DNA from: Lactifluus volemus
Lineage: Eukaryota > Basidiomycota > Agaricomycetes > Russulales > Russulaceae
NCBI GenBank assembly: GCA_022376515.1
Contig: WTXI01000006.1
Span: 310,001-374,000 of the forward strand
Length of the DNA: 64,000 bases
Direction of reading: 5' to 3'
The notes under the pieces are model-generated. The model was not told where the DNA came from and made no database searches. It was given only the letters and a program-made list of their open reading frames with translations. A program made the translations under genes and the position numbers. Every line of letters starts with the position of its first letter. The stretch's first letter is position 1. Below are positions 12,124-23,339 of this stretch, piece after piece.

Positions 12124-14276
12124 CTAGTCATCACAATCACTCTCGTCTACCTCGATCATTCCGACTTCATACTCTCCACAGACGTCCCATCGGGATCCTT
12201 CTGCGGCAGCTGAGACGTACTTTACGAATCTCATGACGCCCTCGTCACGTAGGACCAGCAGGAGGCGATTGAAGCCAGGTTGGGACGTCAATAATGTGGC
12301 ATCTTCCTCTTCATCTTCGCTATCTTCCATCTCAAAGTCACCATTTTCGCAAGACCTATCTGTACCGTCGTTGCCATTGGCCACATGGTCATCATGACCG
12401 TGTCCATTTTGTGCTGTTTTTTTGGGAGAACCAGACCTGTAAACGGCCGGATCGTCTTCCTCATCGTGAGGAGCCATGTAACACTAGAAATTTATTTTTT
12501 TGCTCAGAGATTTGACTGTAAGAAATTTTTGGCACACACAAACCTCCCAACCTCCCCACTGGCCTGTTTGCCATCCGATCGGTTGTGATTCTCTTGCCCT
12601 GCCTTTACCTTTCGTCCCCGCAGCTTCGTTCACTTGAGGTGTCAACGAGAGCACGGCATCTAACCTCGCTTCTTTCGCTTCGCTGGTTGCAAGCGTGTAG
12701 CCAAGGCCAGGACAAAACCGACGTGCCTCCACTGCATACCTGAGAGGAAGTAAGCTCGAAATGGCGGCCAGCCACGCGCGAAACGCAGACGAGGGCAAGA
12801 GCTCATCTTGCAGCGAGCGAATGAGCTCACGAGGCGCCTGGGCCGCGCGGGGTGACACGGCCGTCGACGGTCCCCCCGGAGTGGGCGGCTCGAGCACGTT
12901 GTATCGCCATTTGTGAGGTGGACCCTTGACACGCCAGCCTGAACCCATGCCGGCGGTATGTGGCGGGATTGCTGACGGACGATTCTTGCCGAGGCCGTCA
13001 CGCTCGTCCAGCTCACGTAGGCCGAGGTCGAGCTTTTCGGCGATTGGCTCCGAGAGGAAGTCATACAGTTCGAGGGATGACTCGACGGCGAAGCGGGCGG
13101 CCAATGCTTTGATCGTGCGTTGTTGGAGGTAGGCAGGGTTGAGAAACTCGGAGAGGAAGGAGACGTGGTTTTCGGTCAATGGAGACGAGTCTGGAAGAGG
13201 AGGCGTTTCCGAGTCGGGGTATGATTTGAACTCGGTCGACGTAGAAGTCTTGAGTAAGTTACGAGGGATATCAAAGAAACGAACAGATGAAAGCCTGAAT
13301 GATGTCCACTCACGAGTTGTTCGCGCGAGCTCGGGACGGAGGTTTCGACTTCTTCTCCGTCGTAAGCCTCTTCGCCCGGTTGAGCGGCGTGAAACCAGCC
13401 ACTGATACTCAAACGTTGCCACCCATCTTCCCCGTCGCCGACAACGACCTCTTCCACAGAGTGAAAGCTCCGTCCCGGTTGCACCTCGAAAAGAATAAAT
13501 TGATTCCAAACCGGCGGGATGCTCTTTACCGGGATCGGTTCGGGCTCCAACACGCCGTGCGCGTTCTCCGTAACGGGGTACAGCTCGAGCGCGCCGCCCC
13601 ACTCCCTCTGCCAGAGCTGGTAATTCGGCAGCGGCATGTAGAGGATGTACGAGACGCGTCGGGTGCCGATGACATCGTCGTGGTTGAGCAGGTGACAACC
13701 TTTGCGGTAAGTGTTGACCGACATGTCCTGTTTGACGCCCGAGAGAGGTCCACAGCCCGTGACGGCACGCAAGAATTCACGAAATTTGAGTGAGTAGAGC
13801 GCATCGCGGAGCTTGACCAGGTTTGGAAGGAGGGCGACTTGTTTTTCGGTGAGATAGGATAGTGATGCTAAATCACCTGTCTGGTTGACCTGAGGGTGGT
13901 ATGAGCGACAAACAAACAAGGGAAGGTGAGAAAAGGGAAGAAGGGATACCTTGTATATGTCGGTCTCCTTTTCAGTGAAATGAAGTTCGCCAAGACATTC
14001 GTCCTTGACTTTTTGAAGCAAGTCATCCTGAAACAGTTTTTCGACAAGCGCGTGTTTGAAAGGTTGATTGGTAGCATACAAAGTGGCCAGTTCGCTGATG
14101 TGGGTAGCACTGAACAGATCGGACGTAAAACATGCGGTGAGAGGGGTTGTAGGGTGAGGGGCAGCAGTGGTGGTGGCAGTATCAGATGCAGGTGGTGGGT
14201 GCCCGATTTTGAGCCTCTTGAGCTCGCTCGTCTTGGGCTCCGGTGAGGGAGATCGTGGATGGGTTTTGGCCATCAC
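12124..14276 (-). CDS. TPA1: Prolyl 3,4-dihydroxylase, Tpa1/Ofd1/OGFOD1 family
   Basis: Fe(II)- and 2-oxoglutarate-dependent oxygenase that hydroxylates a proline of ribosomal protein Rps23 and, as S. pombe Ofd1, senses oxygen for the sterol regulator Sre1. The start MMAKTHPRSPSPEP lies at 14276. The catalytic domain has the HxD iron site in CHLLNHDDVIGTRRVSYILY, the distal histidine in FEVQPGRSFHSVEEV, and the oxoglutarate-binding arginine in RLSISGWFHAAQPGEEAYDG. The second, inactive oxygenase-like domain (LSEFLNPAYLQQRTIKALAA onward) leads to a C-terminal half with a very acidic insert (FEMEDSEDEEEDA). Introns near 13900, 13290 and 12500 join cleanly. Length and domain order are as in the family. 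Confidence 0.92.
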
Positions 14277-14665
14277 AAACTAGACAAGGACAAGAGACGA
14301 GAAGAGGTTTTTAGGGATTCCGCGTACCGTGTTGCATCGAGGATATCTTCAGGCCGGGCTAGACCCAATCGACCGCCAGCTTAACAAAACCGGGGGCTCG
14401 GGCGGTCGATTTCGGGTCGAGCCTCCTTTCCAATCACAAAAGATGCAAAAGCAGTTTATTGGTACAACAAACGTGAAAAAATGGAGGGGAAAAAATAAAT
14501 AAAAGTCTACGGGAGATGACCGTAAGGGATGTGGACCACAGCGTATGAAGTGAATGGTAAATTTATATACAACAATGGGAGAGGAAGTCAGAGAGAGATA
14601 AAGTGATCAATCTTTGAACTTCTCATGCCCACGAAGCAGCCCTTCACCTGGCTGAATGGGAAGTG
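14277..14665. other. Intergenic region with an inverted repeat
   Basis: Upstream region of TPA1 and downstream of the small membrane protein gene. It holds the 11-bp inverted repeat listed at 14367-14411. I see no coding exon. Confidence 0.5.
14367..14411. repeat. Perfect 11-bp inverted repeat, 23-nt spacer
   Basis: AATCGACCGCC at 14367-14377 is matched by its reverse complement GGCGGTCGATT at 14401-14411. It lies about 90 bp upstream of the TPA1 start codon, so it is either a two-half-site operator or a hairpin in the 5' leader. Confidence 0.55.
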
Positions 14666-15623
14666 CTATTCGACCAACACTATGTCGTTGTCCCCGAGAG
14701 TGTGAACGACGGTGCTGGCGTGACGGATTGGGGGTGGGGTCCGTATGTATCCATGCTCTCGCGCATTCAAACCCTGTACTTCACGTTCAGAAAGCTCACC
14801 CAAGGCGACAGGAGCGTAGACGAGAGTCGTCGACTCGAGCCGACCGTCAAGCGGGTCAACGCGCGGCGCTGAAGTTGTGGGGTTCGGGAGAAGGTAGATT
14901 CGCTTGAAATTGCCATCTTTGTGAACTCTTGGTGCGAGATCTCTCGAGAGACGGGATACTTGGAGATAATAACTCGAAACTACAATAACCAAATGTAGCT
15001 ATGGGATAAATATGAGAACCGGGGATGTCCACTTGCTGATATTTATAGGAACAGAAACTCACCCGCACGACCATGACGATCAGCATGACGCCCACAAACA
15101 CCAAGACGACCCTTTCGAACCATTGCTCACAGTTCTCCGGGCTGAGGCCGATCTCGGCTAAATCACGCATGAGATCTCCATGTCTTGAGAGCTCTTCACA
15201 GATCCTGGACCGGACGGAGTAGTAACTGAACGATGCGTATGTGACAAAGAGCGTCGATATGGTGCAAAAGGTGAAATCTGCAACGGAGAAATCGCGGTAG
15301 AAACGGATGTACGGCGGAACGCCCTGTGAACAACACCGCTTAGAGTTGAGCGCCCTCATTACTAAGGCGGAACAACAGACCTTGAAAATACCAGCGAAAC
15401 CGATAGAGCTAGCTATCGCTGCTGTGACAAAGTACGCCGCTAAAAGACCGCCAAGGATACTGAGGGATTTGACGGTCCAAGGGTCTAGAGACCCTTCCCA
15501 TTCGCTCTCGGAGTCCCACCTTAGGGATCGCCAGAGAGCGAAGAGTTGAATGGCAAGGAGAGTATTGAAGAGAGCTCCTATGAAGGAGGTGACCAGGACA
15601 ACCGTCCTATTCCAGCGGGGCAT
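14666..15623 (-). CDS. Small multipass membrane protein, function unknown
   Basis: Four hydrophobic segments are visible: TVVLVTSFIGALFNTLLAIQ at the N terminus, LSILGGLLAAYFVTAAIASS, FTFCTISTLFVTYASFSYYS and VVLVFVGVMLIVMVV. A cytosolic tail follows, containing RIYLLPNP and LVYAPVALGELSE. The join across the intron near 15000-15067 works in frame if the acceptor ends at ATAG just before CTACATTTGG. Proteins of this shape are common in Agaricomycetes as hypotheticals; I know no function. The start at 15623 (MPRWNRT) precedes the first helix directly. Confidence 0.7.
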
Positions 15624-15825
15624 AATCCAGTGTAGATAATGGCGATAGGATAGAGAAAAGAGAGAGAGGAATGAGGGAATAAAGCAAGGGAGCAGACAGG
15701 CGACAGGAGCGCACAGGGAAACATGATATTACTAATCCTTTACTACTTGACTAAGACTAACTTAACTTAGCCAGTCTTGCTCCCGCTCCCCATTTCAATC
15801 ACTTCTCGCCAAGAATGATCACGAT

Positions 15826-16611
15826 TCACAGGTCGTCCAACGTCACCTCATCTCGTCTGTACATCCTCGTACGTGAAACTGCTGCTGCCGCAATAACGAC
15901 ACCAATCGTGATTCCCTGTGACCACATTCTCGCTTGCACGACCTGCCAAGCCAAGAACCCTTTACCTTATGCTTGGCAAATAAATAAAAAAATCATGCCA
16001 TACTTTTTGTGACAAACTCTGATATCTGCGGGAATAATGAATGATCATCATCCGACTTTGCGAATGTAAATCAACGCACGGATCCCGCATAATCCCCCAA
16101 ATGCTCCGGCAATTCCCAGCGCCCAACATCCTGCAATGACGCTGAACTGGTGTCGAGCTGTAAAGTCAACAGCCTTCTGGCTTAACGTCATATTTTCCCA
16201 TCTCGTCTCTTCACGACGTTTGATAAGCGCAACTTGGTCTTGGCCTGCTTTTTCCCTGCCTCCCCTCGTTATTCAGTTTTTTTTTTTAAAAAAGAGAAAA
16301 GTTCAAACTTGCCAATTGTCTTGTTCGAATCGGCGCCCGGCGTTCTCGGCTGAAATCAGAAACGAAGGTACGACAACCATAACAACGCCCAATGCCTTTA
16401 GTGATGGCGGCAAGTTCCTGTAGTAAGGCCAATTTCTGTTGGCGAGGTATGATGCAGGCAACGCCAAGCCCATCCCTCCTAGAAACCCTTGGGCCCCCCC
16501 GACGGCGACCGCGTGCTGATGGTCTCTTAGTTTTTCGGCCTGGGACTATGGAAGCCATTCATGTCATTCATGTCTTCATCAAGTGTTGCTAAGAATTGTG
16601 CTTGCCTTCAT
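15826..16611 (-). CDS. Rcf2-like HIG1-domain protein (second paralogue)
   Basis: Aligns to the RCF2 product along its length: GGMGLALPASYLANRNWPYY, SLKALGVVMVVVPSF, ARHQFSVIAGCWALGIAGAF, and the HIG1 signature in SQKVVQARMWSQG. Proposed exons are 16606-16611, 16313-16545, about 16080-16255, 16004-16025 and 15826-15942. Introns 1 and 2 begin with GC (GCAAGC, GCAAGT) instead of GT. Intron 2 splits the same Trp codon in the same phase as in RCF2. Intron 3 matches the RCF2 Arg-codon position only if one G is missing at about 16080; without that, donor AAA/GTCGGA with acceptor ATATCAG also gives an open 189-residue protein. It differs from RCF2 by a shorter N terminus and a short tail, RRDEVTLDDL. 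Confidence 0.8.
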
Positions 16612-16949
16612 TTCAACTGCGCTGATCGTAGTGATAGGCGAGGGGAAAACACCAGACTGTCCCCAGCTGAGGGGACTTTATGTTGTGGAGTGTTAGGTCC
16701 CTAATAGGGTAGCATGAGGTCATTGGCGTTGCTGACTTCCCTACACGGTCTCCCGCTCTATCCAATGGCTGACAAGTGTGATCATGGGGTGCACTGAAAC
16801 ACAGGAGCCTAGTAATGGTCTCACTAAATACAAATCGAGGGCTAGATACACCGCACAAATGGTGCAAGGGACTGTCCAAACTGAATGTATCCATTACAAG
16901 AAAAATAAGATAAAGAATGTAGGAATAATAGATACTCCCGAGTAATTCA
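16612..16949. other. Intergenic region
   Basis: Lies between the start of the Rcf2-like gene and the 3' end of the tail-anchored protein gene. I see no coding or RNA signal in it. Confidence 0.4.
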
Positions 16950-19167
16950 TTATTCAACGCGCTTTGCTGCTCGCTCGGCGTTGCGCAAGACGCTTCGAGG
17001 GCCACGCTTCGTGACGGCCCAAAGGAAGACCATGACGATAATCACGAACTGCACCCACAACCAGAGCTCCACCACAACCGTCATGGCCCGGCTCCTCTTT
17101 GGCTTCGTATCTTCGCGACGCAGCGGATGGCGAGTGGTGACTCTAACTAGCGCAAGGTCTTCTTCCTTCGCGTCGGAAGGCGTCGTCGAACAGCCACCTG
17201 TGCGACGGCAGGCCTTGAGACTGTTACCACATCCTTAGATGAACCGACTTCAGCAGTCTGAAGTCCATTGTGCCGTTTAATCGGTGTCGTGTGATGAAAG
17301 CGCTTGGTTACCCAGTAGTTCGTCCTGGAGCGTATGGTGTCTGATAGCCGGTGCTGATGGGGGGGCTTGAATGATGGGTTTCGTGGGGTTTTATCCATAT
17401 CATCAGACGGCTTTGATTGTGATCTATCTGGAAAGGGAATCGAAGAGATCGGGGCATCGCGCGACTGGGAAGCAGGAGTGGCAGGGCGCGAGGGCGTCGG
17501 GCCAGACAAAAACACATTGTAGAGGCTGCTCTCACGTAGGTGGTGATTTTCCGCGTAATCGTCACCGTAATCGCTGCCAAGCTCACTCTTCAGCGTTGCT
17601 AGTTGCGAACCTGGACGCGAAGAGGAGAAAAGACTGCCAGCAGGCAGGTCTATACAGGACAACGCCGGGGAAGGAGAATTGTTAATCATCATGGCGGGCT
17701 CGGAGCCGTCGCGAGCCAGCTGACTCGGGGTATCAAACAATCCGAGAACGGTTTTCCGAGCTTTGAGTGGCGCTTCATTCATAGGGCCATTACTATTCAC
17801 GGCGTCTTCCATGCCAGGTTCCGTACCCTTTCCGAAACTGGACGCGAGGAACTGTCCAAGGTCACCATGGATGGAGCGGCGTAGGCTCCGAAAGCGCATG
17901 GTGTGATTAGGATCATGGATAGGCAGGCTTTCGCGCACGTCATCTTCTTCGACAACCTCGAGTTCGACATTGGGCTGTTCATCGAGGAAGGCATATAACC
18001 GCCGAATTCCTTCGCCTCCATTTGCGCTTCCTGTAGCTTCGTCGCAGTGTCGCGCTGGCTCTCCAAAATCTGCTCGTTTGCCATTTCGAGTTCGTGGACT
18101 TCGAAACAAGCTGGGCGACTAGCACGGACTCCCCAGGGGGTGAAACAGTTGAAATGGCGCGAGAGTGCTGAGAGGATGAAGGGGGAATGGTAGTTCCCGC
18201 GGGAGGGTCTGAATCAAGTTGGGAAGGCGAAACAGTGTCTGACGCTGTTGGCAATATGGGCTTGAGAACGGCCGATGGTAGCACTGGCCTGTTGCCGCTA
18301 GGCGCAAAATTACGCATGCCGCCTTCTTCTCCACCAAACGACCAAGAGCTTCCGCTGTTGTTGCTACGATGGGCCCTCACCCTATCATTCCATTCTTGTC
18401 TCCGTTTCATTGCTTCCTCGCTCTTGGATTCCACTTCTAATTGAAGGGCATCGCTCCGCGACCTGTGCTGATCGAGCTCCTCGCGTAGCACGTCAATTTC
18501 CTTCTCAAGCTTCTCAAGCCGTCGGCGGCCGGCCAGATTCGCGTGTGCAGACTCGGACTCGAGTTTCTCGACCTTCAGAGGAGTTCCGTATTCTGATCCG
18601 CAAGAAGGGTGAGATCGGACGGCGAGAGTGAGATGCGACGTGCGCGGGAGGACCGAAGATACGGTAGGGGGGTGGTCTTGTATTCAGGTGTTTGAGCAGC
18701 CGACGAGCACGGTGTGGAACGAGGGGTCGAAGAAGTGGTAGGAGGCAGGCGGGCGAGAAGTGCCTTGTGCTTCTCTTCAAGAGTAATACTGCTGTGATAG
18801 AGATTTCTCGACAGCTCTGAAGTCATAGACAATTCTGTGAGGTGCCGTCAATTCACATAGGATGTTGAATGATAACAAGACTTGCCCCGTTCACGCTCGC
18901 GTATGATTTCATTTGCACGAACGAGAAGGGATGAGAGCTCTTCTCTTGACCGACCATTGATCCACTCCTCAATGGCAGAGGGGACAGCACCGGAAAAGAC
19001 ATCATTTGCTAACGCATGGATACGATGTGCGGTGGCAGACTCAGATAACCCACTTGTTTCAGAAGACGGGCATGTATCACCATACGGAGGGGGGGGGAGG
19101 GTTTTTTGTAAGAACGGAGAGAACTCGGTGCGGGAAGACGAGGACGGGCAGCAGTGGTCGAAGTCAT
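16950..19167 (-). CDS. Coiled-coil protein with a C-terminal membrane anchor, function unknown
   Basis: Helical region ALANDVFSGAVPSAIEEWIN, then heptad-like stretches around LEKEIDVLREELDQHRSRSD and ELEMANEQILESQRDTATKL, a Ser/Pro-rich middle and a C-terminal hydrophobic segment LWLWVQFVIIVMVFLWAVTK followed by basic residues. This is the layout of tail-anchored tethers or golgins. An intron near 18847-18888 begins with GC (GCAAGT) and ends AG, joining RERE to LSMTSELS in frame. Continuity needs one base added at three places: the nine-G run 19089-19097, near 18098, and near 18006. The start at 19167 (MTSTTAARPRLP) depends on the first of these. I do not recognise a named family. Confidence 0.6.
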
Positions 19168-19377
19168 GAAATGGGACGTGAAAGAGAAGTGATCGAGGTT
19201 GTCGAGGTGCAACAAGGTCTAATAACATGAAAGTGGCCCATGACCAGGGGCAGGCACATTTCAAACACAACCTCAACCATGATAACGTAAATCAACAGAC
19301 GCTGTATATCATTCTTTGACCCATCGATATGTAGCCATACAAAGACAGCAACTGTACACGTAACCCTGACTTCACGA

Positions 19378-22300
19378 CTACGATTTCTGCGATCCAAACG
19401 CGAACGAAGCCGGGCCCTGGCCGAATGAGCCTTGGCCGAATGTAAATGTACTGCTACCTCCTGTCCCAGTAGCCGCGTTTTTTGGTGGACCAAAGGTTGG
19501 CTGCGGTATCGGTTCCACGTTCTGAGGACCCTTTGTGGTCGAATCACTGAACACACCACCGGGGTAGGAGGAGCAGGCTTGGTGGGGGTAAACATAAATG
19601 GACCTGGGGCAGTTTTCCCAGGCTCTGAATTCGTCCCACTTCTGTTGTCTGGCGCTGGGTTGAACGAGAATAATGATCCGTTTGTCGCAAACGGCGATGG
19701 TTTCGTGTTGGCGTCTTGAGCCTTTGCACTTCTACCAAATACGACTATGGACTCTCCTGTAGCTGCCTCTGTCGGAAGCGGAAGCGGCTGCCCCGGAGTT
19801 GCTAAACTGGTGCTCTCGCCAACTTTAATTCCGGACGCCACAGACATGGAAGAAAAGCCAGCGGGTTTACTATCACCCGTTGTGCCAAACACTGATGGCT
19901 GGTTCACTTGCGTCGTGGTTGCGCCCGCATTACTGAAAAGATTTGCTGTAGGTTGCATTGTAGATGCTGCCGAAGAACTTTTTGGCGCGCCGAAGTTGAA
20001 TGTCGGCTTCGGTGGATCCGACGAAGTGGCTGCAGCTAGGGAGGGATTAGATGGAGGTGGGGCAGGTGGTTTATTTGTGATCTGAAATTTGAATTTCGGT
20101 TTCGATGCATCACCCGTTTCTCCAGTCGAGGGGGCGTTGGCGCTCATGTCGGAGCGAGCGGTAGTAGAAGTAGCGGAAGTTGGGAACGAAAACAGATTTG
20201 GGGGTGCAGGACCATTGCCTTGCGAAGTAGACGATACATTCGTAGGGTTACTCTCTGGCGGCTTCGTCTGCCCGAAACCGAAAAACGGTGTGGTAGTGCC
20301 TTTAGCGGCTAATGAAGGTGTTGTCGCAGGTGGCGCATTTTGTGCAAAGGGGTTAGGAATGGTTGAGGGGCCGCTGGCAGCAGGAGTAGGGGCTGAAGTC
20401 TGTGGTGTGGGAACAGGCGCAGAGGGGAAAGAGAATGAAGGAAATGATTGAGTCGTCTTGGTCTCGGGCTTGCCTTTTGTTTCGCCTGGCTGGGTGTTCG
20501 AAGACAATGTGAACAAAGAGGGTGGGCGAGTGGGATCAGTGACCTGTGTGTCGGCTTTCGGGGGTAGAGGCAGAGAGAATGGAGACGCTGCAATCTGAGG
20601 AACGACAGAAGGCTTTTCATCGGACTTCGCAAGGGCCGGAGAGGGACCTGCGGGCAGAACAGGTGCAGGCGCAGTTGTAAGCTTCTTCGCCTCTGCTTCC
20701 TTTGCCTCTGCCTCTGCTCTCGCCTTCTCCTTCTCCTCTGCCTTGCGTCGCAGACGTGCTATAGCCTCCGCTTCAATCTCTTGCTTCTCCCATTTTGAGT
20801 AAGACTTCGATGAGCGCAATTTCGGGCTCATTTCCGTAGAGCTCATTACCGAGCTACTGTAGAGAGACGAGACACGGCGAGTGTATTGAGGTGCTGGGGA
20901 CACTGGAAACGTTACCATGCGGGGGCTAGCGATTGCAGACGAAGAAGAGTGGCGGATCTTGCGAATTGGACTGCCAGTGTTGGATGTAGAGGCCCAAAGA
21001 AGCTGTTTGCCAGCATTAGATGACGTTCGCTGGTGACAGTCAGGCGTGGCAATGAATGACCATGTCTACAGACGTACCATACGATCACTTGGCGTCTCAG
21101 GCTCTGCAAAAGGCTTGTCAGAATCTTGCCATGCTAATTCATGTGCTTCCTTTGCCGCCGTATACTGTTCTTCAGTATACCACCGCTCAACAATTGCCGT
21201 CACGGATGCGGATCGATCCGGGTGTTCAGAATCAACAGGCTGACGGAGGATGAGACTAATCGAAGCGCTCTGCGAGAAAGGCTCACCATATTGAATTTTG
21301 GGCGGTCCTCTTTGACAAGCACTTTCCGCAGTCTCTGGCCATCAGGCCCAACTCTGAAATGAGCCCCGTGGGATTCCCATTCCTCCCCAATATGCCGGCC
21401 TTTGCACAACGGGTCTCTCGATATCTGTCCCTCATCAACCGAGAGATCGGTGTCGGATGTGTCTGGCCGACGGCGAAAAGTCTTCCTCTTTCCTCTTGGA
21501 TCACCGCTATCAGTGTCCACACCCGGGGAATCGATGTCACGTCCGCGCTTTTGGCCACGGAGCGCGTTCAATGATTTCCGTTGTCTCCGCTTCCGATGGT
21601 GATGCAGCGCGAAGTCATTATCCTCATCATTATAAAATGTGTCATCATCTAATCCAAAGCTTGAATCCACCTCCATGTGACCACGTTTCTTGGCATTGTG
21701 AGATGTTCTGGCTTCCGAATCGCCATTCTCCATTTCAATGTCGTCGTCGTCCTTCTGCATGCTCTTCTTAAGATGACGGCCAGAGACCTTCCGACGCCTC
21801 TTATCATGACGAGACTCCTGTGGGTGTTGTAAGTCGCTATCATCACACGAATCGGCCACCCGCTTGACCGCGTGGGGACAGGTGCTGGATCTACTTGGAT
21901 ACCGTGACCTGGATGATCACTAAAACGATGTCAGCCATATACCGTATGGACTTGACTATTTCATACCTCTCAAGCTTTGCTTCATGCCGATCTACCGGCT
22001 CCTCACCTCGAAGTGAAGGGCGAAGACGGGACGCAGAAATATCTGTATAATTCGAGGGGATAGCGGGCCGTAAAGGATGACTAGCTGTGCGGATAGAAAA
22101 TGGCAACCGTTTTGTACTGAAAACAATGGTATGTCAGTGACAGTAGGATTCGGCGGCGGAATACGCACATCGATTTATCATTCTTGTCATGTTGGGAGAC
22201 CTCAAGAGTAACAGGAGGGACAACTTGTTGAGCCTCTAAGAAATCGACCCCTTACTGAATGATTACAACTGGAATTTAGCTAGAGAATAACATACCTATT

Positions 22301-22720
22301 CTTGTTTGGCCATGGTTGAGGCTACTAGCATGATCAGATGTGGGCAGATTTCGCAATCTATCTTGAGTTTTCCTCTTATCCTCTTGGGAAAGCCTAGCAG
22401 CTGCATAAGCGACATTGAAGGGCCGCTGGTCGTGGTCTGGGATTCCATATCGTCGACGCATAGATCTTATTAAAGATGAGGTGTGAGATCCAAAACGGGA
22501 TTCAAGTTAAAATTGGATACAGTTTGTAATGTCTCTCTTTCCACCGCAAGAAGAATGTTCGTCCGTGACGAAAGGCGAGTAGGAGAAGAAGAGTGGATGC
22601 ACCAAGGGCACAAATCTTGAAGAAGGATGAGAAACCTGAATGTTGAGCAACTCTTCCACGACCGACGGGAAGAGCACCGCCTAATATGTCGGAAGATTCG
22701 AAGTCAATATCGGGGGCCAT
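19378..22720 (-). CDS. FG-repeat nucleoporin with N-terminal membrane helix
   Basis: The first exon encodes about 67 residues with the hydrophobic stretch FFKICALGASTLLLLLAF at about residues 33-50. It splices through a 50-nt intron (GTATCC to TAAG) into SMRRRYGIPDHDQRPFNVAY. Further exons join in frame: KRLPFSIRTASHPL, then a basic region (KRRRKVSGRHLKK), EEWESHGAHFRVGPDGQRLR, RKIRHSSSSAIASPRM and a coiled stretch WEKQEIEAEAIARLRRKAEE. The C-terminal half has scattered FG, FxFG and FGFG repeats and ends FGQGPASFAFGSQKS. Such a protein lines the nuclear pore. A frame change at the G run 19561-19564 needs one added base. The middle resembles fungal Nup1/Nup60-type basket nucleoporins; the membrane helix is unusual for these. 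Confidence 0.75.
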
Positions 22721-23339
22721 CGTGAGTAGGGTATTGGGGTAGGGTGGAGAGAGCCAGCAAGTGAAAGCGAGGTGGCGCTTACGCGTGTTGGTAAGCTGGG
22801 TCGACGCGTCCAATTCAGAGCGGAGCTTAAATTTCATCTTGACCTCTCCCCATCATGTTATACAGTACAGTGCACAATGTGATCCGATTAACCTTTGAGA
22901 TCATTCTTGTTCTTATTCGATTCCGTTCCCACTCGCTTCTGCCTAGGGACATGGCAGTCCATGCTTTCGTCTCCTCTACTGGTGTTGTGGAAGAACAATC
23001 ACTCGCGCTTGGTCCACGCTTGAATGCCCTCTTACTTGAACTGTGGTCATTCGAGTACTAAACCAGGTCGCACACGTATATAAATTAATAATAAAAAACT
23101 TTGATGAGGGACATCTCTCCCGGTTTCACCGGCTGCAACACTGCAAAGAGAAAATCCCGTCCGTTCCTGACGGAGTGATTGGGTTTGGTTTGTGGGAACC
23201 GAGTTCGCAAGACGCCGGGCGGATATTAAATCCCGAGCGAGGTGACTGAAACAGATGAGACAGTTGATTCCCTTCCCACTGAACCGCCAGTCGTCCTCCC
23301 AGAACCATCTCCGAGTCCCTGCCCATTTCTTCTCTCACC
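22721..23339. other. Divergent promoter region, nucleoporin / cytochrome b5
   Basis: A 619-bp gap between two divergent start codons. No CACGTG is present. An upstream in-frame ATG for the nucleoporin exists at 22837 but gives a non-conserved leader, so I treat it as untranslated. Nothing else stands out. Confidence 0.4.

Noticed and set aside
14656..14907. Plus-strand frames of about 80 codons over the membrane protein's tail
   Set aside because: They lie antisense to the exon encoding RIYLLPNP, which is the better supported reading.
16048..16255. Rcf2-like protein ending at the TGA at 16048, lacking the second HIG1 helix
   Set aside because: The missing C-terminal part (SQKVVQARMWSQG) is found just downstream across normal-sized introns, so the truncation is only apparent.
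20089..20451. Gly/Val-rich plus-strand open frame
   Set aside because: Antisense of the FG-repeat region; the composition is the complement of Pro/Ala/Ser codons.
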